Shown here piece by piece: positions 13,042 through 18,761 of a stretch of 18,761 bases of DNA; within the stretch, counting starts at the first letter, position 1; each line of letters begins with the position of its first letter. Below the pieces are notes generated by a model, which saw only the letters and a program-made list of their open reading frames with translations, was not told where the DNA came from and did no database searches. Source of the stretch: an uncultured Porphyromonadaceae bacterium (lineage in GTDB: Bacteria; Bacteroidota; Bacteroidia; Bacteroidales; Muribaculaceae); NCBI GenBank assembly GCA_947166165.1, contig CAMVDK010000021.1:1-18761 (forward strand), in the 5' to 3' direction. Both the position numbers and the translations under genes were made by a program.

Positions 13042-13845
13042 ATGCCGCTTCATAGCCGAGAAGAGAAACTGGCGGCCTTTGGGCGCTACCTCGACGTGCT
13101 CGACACGCTTCGTGAGCGCTGCCCGTGGGACCGCGTGCAGACCAACGAGAGTCTGCGCCCTAACACCATCGAGGAAACCATGGAACTGGCCGAGGCCATC
13201 ATCGCCGACGACCACACGGCCATCCGCAAGGAGCTGGGCGACGTGCTGCTCCACGTGCTTTTCTACGCCAAAATCGGCGAGGAGAAGGGCGAGTTCGACA
13301 TCGCCGATGTGTGTAACGCGGCCTGCGAGAAGCTCATCTTCCGCCATCCGCACGTCTACGGCAACGAAAAGGCCTCGACGGCGCGCGAAGTGCTCGACCA
13401 CTGGGAGCTGATCAAGATGAAGGAGAAGGGTGGCAACAAGACGGTTCTGGGTGGCGTGCCGGCCACGCTGCCGTCGCTCATCAAGGCCGAGCGCGTGCAG
13501 GAGAAGGCGGCCAACGTGGGCTTCGACTGGGAGAAGAAGGAGGACGTGTGGGACAAGGTGCGCGAGGAGCTGGCCGAGGTGGAGCGCGAGCTGGCCGACG
13601 GCCACGAGGTGGATCGCGAGAAGGAGTTCGGCGACTTGCTGTTTGCCATTGTCAACGCGGCCCGGCTCTACGGTGTGCGTCCCGACAACGCGCTGGAGCG
13701 CACCAACCGCAAGTTCATTTTCCGTTTCAACCACATCGAGCGTCGGGCCAAGGAGATGGGCCTGCGCCTGAACGACATGACCCTGGAGCAGATGGACGCC
13801 CTGTGGGATGAGGCCAAAGCCATCGAGCGCGGCGCGCCGGCGTGA
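13042..13845 (+). CDS. mazG: Nucleoside triphosphate pyrophosphohydrolase MazG
   Basis: 267 aa, the usual length for full MazG with two tandem all-alpha domains. Domain 1: CPWDRVQTNESL (27-38), metal-binding EETMELAEAI (44-53) and KELGDVLLHVLFYAKI (63-78). Linker and second domain: KTVLGGVPATLPSLIKAERVQ, then EELAEVERE (~175-183) and KEFGDLLFAIVNAARL (194-209), ending in the typical NRKFIFRFNHIE. It hydrolyses NTPs to NMP and pyrophosphate, cleaning aberrant nucleotides and possibly affecting ppGpp levels. Cytoplasmic; monocistronic with a consensus promoter; convergent with the aldo/keto reductase gene. Confidence 0.95.
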   Translation: MPLHSREEKLAAFGRYLDVLDTLRERCPWDRVQTNESLRPNTIEETMELAEAIIADDHTAIRKELGDVLLHVLFYAKIGEEKGEFDIADVCNAACEKLIFRHPHVYGNEKASTAREVLDHWELIKMKEKGGNKTVLGGVPATLPSLIKAERVQEKAANVGFDWEKKEDVWDKVREELAEVERELADGHEVDREKEFGDLLFAIVNAARLYGVRPDNALERTNRKFIFRFNHIERRAKEMGLRLNDMTLEQMDALWDEAKAIERGAPA

Positions 13846-13867
13846 GTGCCGGCGCAGATGGCGAGTG

Positions 13868-13922
13868 CGCACAATGCGCGGGCCGCGGCCGTAGGGTCGT
13901 GACCCGCGCATTGCTGTGTGCG
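13868..13922. terminator. Long convergent hairpin between mazG and the aldo/keto reductase gene
   Basis: CAATGCGCGGG (13872-13882) pairs perfectly with CCCGCGCATTG (13903-13913), and the stem can continue after a bulge (CGCA with TGCG). The loop carries GTAG at 13891 followed by GGTC-GT-GACC, a short version of the GTAG hairpin that overlaps the large stem. Position and symmetry suggest it marks 3' ends of both converging genes. No T-tract is seen. Confidence 0.55.
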
Positions 13923-13928
13923 TCGTGT

Positions 13929-15383
13929 TTACTGCTCTTCTTCGTCGGTCTTGGTGGTTTCGGCGAGGCCTTTGGTATCGTCGCGCTTGAGGGCGTCGAC
14001 GTAGCGGCTGATGCGCTCCATCTCGCGGGGGATGCGTATGCGCTGTGGGCAGTGCGACTCACACTGTCCGCAGCCGATGCAGTGGTCGGCCTGGCGCAGT
14101 CGCGGCACGGAGCGGTCGTAGCCCACGAGGAAGACGCGGCGCGCCTTGCGGTAGGCGGGCGAGCCGGTGTCGCGCGGCACGTTCTGCTCGACGAGGCACT
14201 TGTTGTAATGCACGAAGATGGCGGGGATGTCGAGTCCGTAGGGGCAGGGCATGCAGTATTTGCAGTCGTTGCAGGGGATGATGTCGAAGCTGACGTATTC
14301 CTCGGCAATGTGCTCGAGGAATTTCATCTCTTCGTCGTTGAGCGGCTCGAGGGGGCAGTAGGTGTTGAGGTTCTCCTTGAGGTGCTCCATGCGCGTCATG
14401 CCGCTGAGCACAGTGAGCACCTTTGGGAAGGTGCCGGCGTAGCGGAAGGCCCACGAGGCGATGGTGCGTTGCGGGTCGCGCGCCAGCAGCCGTCCGGCCA
14501 GCGGCTCGGGCAGGTTGGCGAGCCGTCCGCCCAGCAGCGGCTCCATGATGACCGACGGCAGGCCGCGCTTGACCAGTTCGGCGTAGAGGTACTCGGCGTC
14601 GGTGTTACGGTCGTTGATTTCGTTGGCATATTTCCAGTCGAGGTAGTTGAGCTCGATTTGCACGAAGTCCCACTTGATTTTCCCGTCGTCCTGCATTTTG
14701 AGCGCGTGGTCGAAGATGGCGATGTCGCCGTGGTAGCTGAATCCCAGGTTGCGTATCACGCCCTTGTCGCGCTGCTCGACCAGGAAGTCGAGTATGCCGT
14801 TGTCGATGTAGCGCTTGTTGAAGGTGTCCATGGCGTCGTCGCCGCCGCCAATGGCGTGCAGGAGCAGGTAGTCGATGTAGTCGACCTGCAGTTGCTTGAG
14901 CGAGTTGTGAAACATCTCGATGCTCGCCTGCCTCGACCAGGTCTCGGGAGCGAAGTTGGAGAGTTTGGTGGCGATGAAGTATTCGTTGCGTTTGTGCCGT
15001 GCCAGCGCGATGCCGGTGGCGGTCTCGCTGCGTCCGCGACAGTAGGCGGGCGACGTGTCGAAGTAGTTCACGCCGTGTTCGATGGCGTAGTCCACCTGTC
15101 GGTTGACCATGTCCTGGTCGATTTCGGCATCGTTCTCCTCGCGTGCCGAGCCGTTGGTCTCGACGGTTGGCAGCCGCATCATGCCGTAGCCGAGCAGCGA
15201 CACCTTGTCGCCGGTGGTGGGGTTGGTGCGGTAGGTCATCTTGCCGATGGGCGGCTCCTGGTCGGTGCCGGCGCTGGCGGAGTTCTCGCTGCTGGTGCAG
15301 CTCACGATGGTGGATGTGGCGGCGGTGGTGCCTATCACACCCAGGGCCTTGAGGAAGCCTCGGCGGGAGTATGTTTTGCTCAT
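13929..15383 (-). CDS. Tat-exported lipoprotein aldo/keto reductase with C-terminal ferredoxin clusters
   Basis: 484 aa. N-terminus SRRGFLKALG is a twin-arginine (Tat) signal. IVSC with Cys29 fits a lipobox, so it is probably a folded, Tat-exported lipoprotein. The AKR barrel (~50-340) shows the catalytic set D109, Y114 (in FDTSPAYCRGRSE), K140 (ATKLSNF) and H176 (LLLHAIGG). The C-terminal part has two clusters: C371-NDC-KYC-MPC380-P and C435-IGC-GQC-ESHC445-P, i.e. 2x[4Fe-4S]. AKRs normally use NADPH, which is absent outside the cytoplasm; the ferredoxin domain suggests electrons come from a partner. The neighbouring upstream gene encodes a polyferredoxin, a good candidate. The 125-bp gap to it is filled by a heptamer repeat. 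Confidence 0.9.
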   Translation of the reverse strand: MSKTYSRRGFLKALGVIGTTAATSTIVSCTSSENSASAGTDQEPPIGKMTYRTNPTTGDKVSLLGYGMMRLPTVETNGSAREENDAEIDQDMVNRQVDYAIEHGVNYFDTSPAYCRGRSETATGIALARHKRNEYFIATKLSNFAPETWSRQASIEMFHNSLKQLQVDYIDYLLLHAIGGGDDAMDTFNKRYIDNGILDFLVEQRDKGVIRNLGFSYHGDIAIFDHALKMQDDGKIKWDFVQIELNYLDWKYANEINDRNTDAEYLYAELVKRGLPSVIMEPLLGGRLANLPEPLAGRLLARDPQRTIASWAFRYAGTFPKVLTVLSGMTRMEHLKENLNTYCPLEPLNDEEMKFLEHIAEEYVSFDIIPCNDCKYCMPCPYGLDIPAIFVHYNKCLVEQNVPRDTGSPAYRKARRVFLVGYDRSVPRLRQADHCIGCGQCESHCPQRIRIPREMERISRYVDALKRDDTKGLAETTKTDEEEQ

Positions 15384-15400
15384 TGGTTACCTTATTTTAA

Positions 15401-15500
15401 TGCACAATTCACAATTTCTCAATGCACAATGCACTATTCACAATGCACAATTCACAATGCACAATTCACAATTTTGATGCACAATTTCAATTCACAATTA
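15401..15500. repeat. Heptamer array of TGCACAA/TTCACAA inside an operon gap
   Basis: About eleven near-exact units alternating between TGCACAA and TTCACAA, with two short interruptions (TTTCTCAA, TTTTGA), fill almost the whole gap between two same-strand genes. Start and stop codons lie just outside it (8 and 15 nt away). On the transcript it would read as repeated ATTGTGA/ATTGTGC. No promoter is visible inside. Confidence 0.85.
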
Positions 15501-15508
15501 TGTGATGG

Positions 15509-17023
15509 TCAGATTTCTTTGTGCACTTCGTGGCCTTCTACGTAGATGGCGGCGAAGGGTCTTGCGGGGCACAGGTACTCGCAGGCGCCGCAGCCGATGC
15601 ACTTGGCGCGGTCGACGGCGGGCACCATGGGCGAGGAGTCGTTGTTGGGGTCGAGCTGCACCATCATGATGGCTCCCGAGGGGCAGTGGCGGGCGCAGTT
15701 GCCGCAGCTCACGCCGTCGGTGACCACGACGCAGTTCTCTTTTTTCCACACGGCATGGCCGATTTGTGTGGCCGACTTGGTGGCCGTGTCGATGGGCCGG
15801 ATGGCTCCCGTGGGGCACACCTCGCTGCACCGGGTGCACTCGGGGCGGCAGTAGCCGCGCTCGTAGCTCATGGTGGGCTGCATGAGGGTGGCCAGGTCGC
15901 CGCTGGGGCGGAGCACGTCGTTGGGGCAGTGGGTGACGCACAGCTGGCAGGCGGTGCAGTGGCGGGCCATGTTGCGCGCGCTGAGCGAGCCCGGCGGGGT
16001 GAGCGGGGTGGTGCGCTTGGGTGCGGTTTTGTCCTCGATTTCGGCCAGGCCGCCGTCCACCTTCTTGCCGGCCTGCGCCAGGGCGGCTTCGGCAGCCACG
16101 ATGGCACCTCCCACGAGGAAGGCGCGGCGGGCCTCGTCGGCCGGGGCGGTTTTTGCCGTTTGCTCCTCGGTGGGCGCTGTGGCGGCTTGCTGCGCCTTGC
16201 GGGCCGGGCCATAGTAGAGCGCGTCGAACTTGCATTTGCTCAGGCAGTTGCCGCAGGCCACGCAGCGCGTGTGGTCGACGGTGTGGGTGGTGTGGTCGAT
16301 GCAGCTGGCCTTGCAATTCTTGGTGCACAGGCTGCACGACTTGCACTTGTCGGCATCGAAACGCACCTTGAGCCACGAGAACTTGGCCAGATAGCCCAGC
16401 ACGGTGCCCACGGGGCAGATGGTGTTGCAGTAGGTGCGTCCGCCGCGCCATGCCAGCACGGCGATGAGCACAAAGGCCGCCAGCGCGAGGACAAACGTGG
16501 GCAGGCTGCGCATCCACACCTCGCGGCTGTAGAAGGCATAGCTGTGGTAGTGCTCGGCGATGGCCGCCAGAGCGTTGTTGACCCACAGGTAGATGGGTTG
16601 CAGCAGGCCAGCGGCGATGCGGCCGTAGGTGCTGTAGGGTGCCAGTAGCGCCACCAGCGAGCCGAGGCCGGCGGCAATGGCCACCACAAGCACGGCAAGC
16701 ATGGCGAGCCGCAGCCAGGTGAGGGCTTTGGAGTAGGTGAAGCGGTTCTTGGCCCGGCGGCTGTGCAGGTGGGAGATGAGGTCTTGCATCACGCCCAGCG
16801 GGCAGATCACCGAGCAGTAGATGCGTCCGAACACCAGGGTGAGCAGCACCAGCAGGGCGACGACCACCACGTTGAGCGCCAGCACGGCGGGCAGGAACTG
16901 GATTTTGGCCATCCATCCCAGCCAGTGGTGCACGGTGCCCGTGAAGTCGAGCAGCAGGATGGTGATGAGGGTGAAGAACACGGCTGCAAGCGCGGTTCGA
17001 ATCGTTTTTAGTCGCATAGTCAC
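15509..17023 (-). CDS. NapH-like membrane polyferredoxin fused to a further 4Fe-4S domain
   Basis: 504 aa. The N-terminal membrane part (~1-200, about five segments) has two quinol-dehydrogenase type motifs, YCSVICPLG (69-77) and YCNTICPVG (198-206), as in NapH/CcoG/RnfB-related proteins. A first ferredoxin pair follows (CKSCSLCTKNC at 227-237, CVACGNCLSKC at 254-264). Then comes a linker with an internal twin-arginine-like segment, DEARRAFLVGGAIVAAEAAL (297-315). The last part has four more clusters: HCTACQLCVTHC, CRPECTRCSEVC, SCGNCARHC and CIGCGACEYLC. It likely oxidises menaquinol and passes electrons on; the aldo/keto reductase gene next in line is the likely acceptor. Start at MTMRLK; MRLKTI two codons on is also possible. 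dnaX ends 43 bp upstream. Confidence 0.88.
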   Translation of the reverse strand: MTMRLKTIRTALAAVFFTLITILLLDFTGTVHHWLGWMAKIQFLPAVLALNVVVVALLVLLTLVFGRIYCSVICPLGVMQDLISHLHSRRAKNRFTYSKALTWLRLAMLAVLVVAIAAGLGSLVALLAPYSTYGRIAAGLLQPIYLWVNNALAAIAEHYHSYAFYSREVWMRSLPTFVLALAAFVLIAVLAWRGGRTYCNTICPVGTVLGYLAKFSWLKVRFDADKCKSCSLCTKNCKASCIDHTTHTVDHTRCVACGNCLSKCKFDALYYGPARKAQQAATAPTEEQTAKTAPADEARRAFLVGGAIVAAEAALAQAGKKVDGGLAEIEDKTAPKRTTPLTPPGSLSARNMARHCTACQLCVTHCPNDVLRPSGDLATLMQPTMSYERGYCRPECTRCSEVCPTGAIRPIDTATKSATQIGHAVWKKENCVVVTDGVSCGNCARHCPSGAIMMVQLDPNNDSSPMVPAVDRAKCIGCGACEYLCPARPFAAIYVEGHEVHKEI

Positions 17024-17066
17024 GTAGTTGATAAAGTTAGGATGTGTGATGGGTGGAGTGCGGGTG

Positions 17067-18761
17067 TCATGCCAGGCCGAGCTGGAAGTCGTTGATGAAG
17101 TCGTTGAACTTAGGGTTGTGCTGCCTGATGCTGTCGACCACTTCGCGCTGCGTCCAGATGCGGTGTTCGCCTTTGTCCTCGACGAGCTTCACGTCGATGG
17201 CGAGCATGTCGTTGCCCACTTTGTCGCGCAGGAATTGCATGATGGCCGGTTTGGAGCTTTCGAAGAATTCCATCTGCCCCTGGCTGGTGACGTGGATTTC
17301 GTATAGGTTGTCGCTCACGGGCACGGGTTTGGCCATGTTCATGGTCGACACCACGAGCTGCTTGTGGGCGTGTGAGGCGATGTACTGCTTCCAGGCGTCG
17401 AGGAGCTGCTCGTGGGTGAAGGGCTGCCGCCTGACGGCTGACTGCGGTGTGGCTGTGTCCTCCTGCTGCTGTGGCTGCTGCTGCGCGGCGGCGTTGTTGA
17501 TCAGCACGCGTGTGGGTCCGGCTGTGCGGGCTCGAGCCGGTTCGGTGCGGCGGATGGGCGGAGCGGGCGGCTCGGCGGCCAGGGCCTGCCGTGGCGGCGC
17601 TGCGGGCGGCTGGTAGCCGGCGGGCGGCGCGGCAGGCTGCGGAGCCGGTCGCTGGGGTGCCGGCTGCTGGGGTGCCGGCTGCTGCGGAGCCTGCTGCTGG
17701 GGGGCGGAGGGGGTGATTTTGTGGATGCCGGGGTTGGGGGTAGGGGGAGTGGGCAGAGGGACGGGCGCCATGATCTGGCACAACTTGACGAGCGTGAGCT
17801 CCACGAGCAGCAGTTTGCTGGTGGCGTTGCGGTAGCTCAGGTCGCAGGTGTTGCACAGGTCGAGCGCGCGGTAGAAGAATCCCACAGGCAGCTTGGCGGC
17901 CTGCTGCACATAGCGCTCGGCCACCTCGGCGTTCATCTCGAGCAACTGGCGCGTTTGCGGCGTGCTGGCCACCATCAGGTCGCGCAGGTGCTGCGCTAGC
18001 CCGTTGACGAAGAAGAGCGAGTCGAAGCCCTTGTCGCGGATGTCGCGGTAGATGAGCAGCGCCTGCGGCACGTCGCCGGCCAGGAAGGTGTCCACCAGCC
18101 GGAAGTAGTAGTCGTGGTCGAGCACGTTCAGGTTGTCGATGGCACTCTGATAGGTGATGTTGCCCTCGCTCGAGGCGGTCACCTGGTCGAAGATCGACAG
18201 TGCGTCGCGCATGCCGCCGTCGGCCTTCTGCGCGATGACGTTGAGGGCGGCCGGCTCGGCGGTGATGCCCTCCTGCTGGCAGATGTACTGCAGCTGCTGC
18301 ACGATGTCGGGCACGGTGATGCGCGTGAAGTCGTAGATCTGGCATCGCGACAGGATGGTGGGAATCACCTTCTGCTTCTCGGTGGTGGCGAGGATGAAGA
18401 TGGCGTATTCGGGCGGCTCCTCCAGCGTCTTGAGGAAGGCGTTGAAGGCGGCGGTGGAGAGCATGTGCACCTCGTCGATGATGAACACCTTGTACTTGCC
18501 TATCTGGGGCGGGATGCGCACCTGGTCGATGAGGGCGCGGATATCATCGACGGAGTTGTTGGAGGCGGCATCCAGTTCGTGGATATTCATGGAGCGCTGC
18601 TCGTTGAACGCCTGGCAGGACTCGCATTCGTTGCATGCCTCGCCGTCCTGACGGGGGTTGAGGCAGTTGATGGTCTTGGCGAAGATGCGTGCGCAGGTGG
18701 TCTTTCCCACGCCGCGAGGGCCGCAGAAGAGATAGGCGTGGGCGAGCTTGCCCGTGTGGAT
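17067..18761 (-). CDS. dnaX: DNA polymerase III subunit gamma/tau (DnaX), N-terminus outside window
   Basis: Clamp-loader AAA+ ATPase. The coding frame stays open to the window edge, and the first visible residues are IHTGKLAHAYLFCGPRGVGK, containing Walker A (GPRGVGKTTC). Only the first ~30-40 residues of the protein are missing. The zinc module is CLNPRQDGEACNECESC, Walker B is IIDEVHMLS, and sensor 1/arginine-finger region is ATTEKQKVIPTILSRCQ. A helical collar domain is followed by a Pro/Gln-rich linker of PAPQQ-type repeats (encoded at ~17600-17715) and a C-terminal domain with YIASHAHKQLVVSTMN and LYEIHVTSQGQMEFFE, typical of Bacteroidetes DnaX. No A-rich frameshift signal for a gamma form is visible in the linker. 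Confidence 0.93.
   Translation of the reverse strand: MHTGKLAHAYLFCGPRGVGKTTCARIFAKTINCLNPRQDGEACNECESCQAFNEQRSMNIHELDAASNNSVDDIRALIDQVRIPPQIGKYKVFIIDEVHMLSTAAFNAFLKTLEEPPEYAIFILATTEKQKVIPTILSRCQIYDFTRITVPDIVQQLQYICQQEGITAEPAALNVIAQKADGGMRDALSIFDQVTASSEGNITYQSAIDNLNVLDHDYYFRLVDTFLAGDVPQALLIYRDIRDKGFDSLFFVNGLAQHLRDLMVASTPQTRQLLEMNAEVAERYVQQAAKLPVGFFYRALDLCNTCDLSYRNATSKLLLVELTLVKLCQIMAPVPLPTPPTPNPGIHKITPSAPQQQAPQQPAPQQPAPQRPAPQPAAPPAGYQPPAAPPRQALAAEPPAPPIRRTEPARARTAGPTRVLINNAAAQQQPQQQEDTATPQSAVRRQPFTHEQLLDAWKQYIASHAHKQLVVSTMNMAKPVPVSDNLYEIHVTSQGQMEFFESSKPAIMQFLRDKVGNDMLAIDVKLVEDKGEHRIWTQREVVDSIRQHNPKFNDFINDFQLGLA

Noticed and set aside
15401..15500. Heptamer array as a CRISPR or a replication-origin iteron set
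   Set aside because: No spacers, units only 7 bp, lies inside an operon, and no replication initiator gene nearby. dnaX alone does not mark an origin.
17600..17715. GC-rich repeated DNA in dnaX as an insertion
   Set aside because: It stays in frame and encodes the Pro/Gln-rich linker expected between the ATPase/collar and C-terminal domains of gamma/tau proteins.

Overview
This window looks like chromosomal DNA from a GC-rich member of the Bacteroidales (Muribaculaceae- or Prevotellaceae-like). The evidence is threefold. Promoters match the Bacteroidetes pattern (TTTG about 20 nt before TAnnTTTG). The genes are typical of the order: a DUF4254 + GT9 pair, a ferredoxin-type aldo/keto reductase, a small AlaX-like editing protein, and an LtaS-like sulfatase. 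One secreted protein carries a Por/T9SS-like tail. Genus and species cannot be told from the sequence. I see no tRNA, rRNA, CRISPR array or intact transposase.

Layout. 1-973 has no gene. It is a mosaic of repeats: a 154-bp tandem repeat, hairpins headed by GTAG, three copies of a 77-bp unit, and a 178-bp element with perfect 20-bp terminal inverted repeats sitting inside the mosaic. 974-3496 (minus strand) holds a secreted beta-helix protein, an AlaX-like tRNA-editing protein and a small lipoprotein. 3769-7898 (plus) is a tight four-gene operon: DUF4254, a GT9 glycosyltransferase, an SDR epimerase/reductase and an NhaC-type antiporter. 7899-8196 holds what looks like the tail of a lost minus-strand gene. 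8197-9826 (plus) holds a lipoprotein esterase and a TIM-barrel protein, each with its own promoter candidate. 9854-11815 (minus) is an LtaS-like membrane sulfatase. 11912-13041 has no protein gene. It carries the same repeat mosaic as 1-904 in the opposite orientation, then a promoter-like site, a run of six hairpins that looks like a structured RNA (about 12521-12810), and a 20-bp tandem repeat. 13042-13845 (plus) is mazG. It converges, across a long hairpin, on a minus-strand set: dnaX (cut by the window edge), a NapH-like polyferredoxin and a Tat-lipoprotein aldo/keto reductase.

How genes may work together. DUF4254, GT9 and SDR are probably surface-glycan or envelope-sugar genes; this is inferred from family and coupling. 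The polyferredoxin and the aldo/keto reductase probably form a quinol-to-periplasm electron path, because one is a membrane multi-cluster protein with an internal twin-arginine-like segment and the other is a Tat lipoprotein with two ferredoxin clusters. AlaX-like, MazG and DnaX are housekeeping functions (translation fidelity, nucleotide pool cleaning, replication). The least explained parts are the non-coding ones: the GTAG-headed hairpin family with covarying stems, and the structured element at 12.5-12.8 kb.
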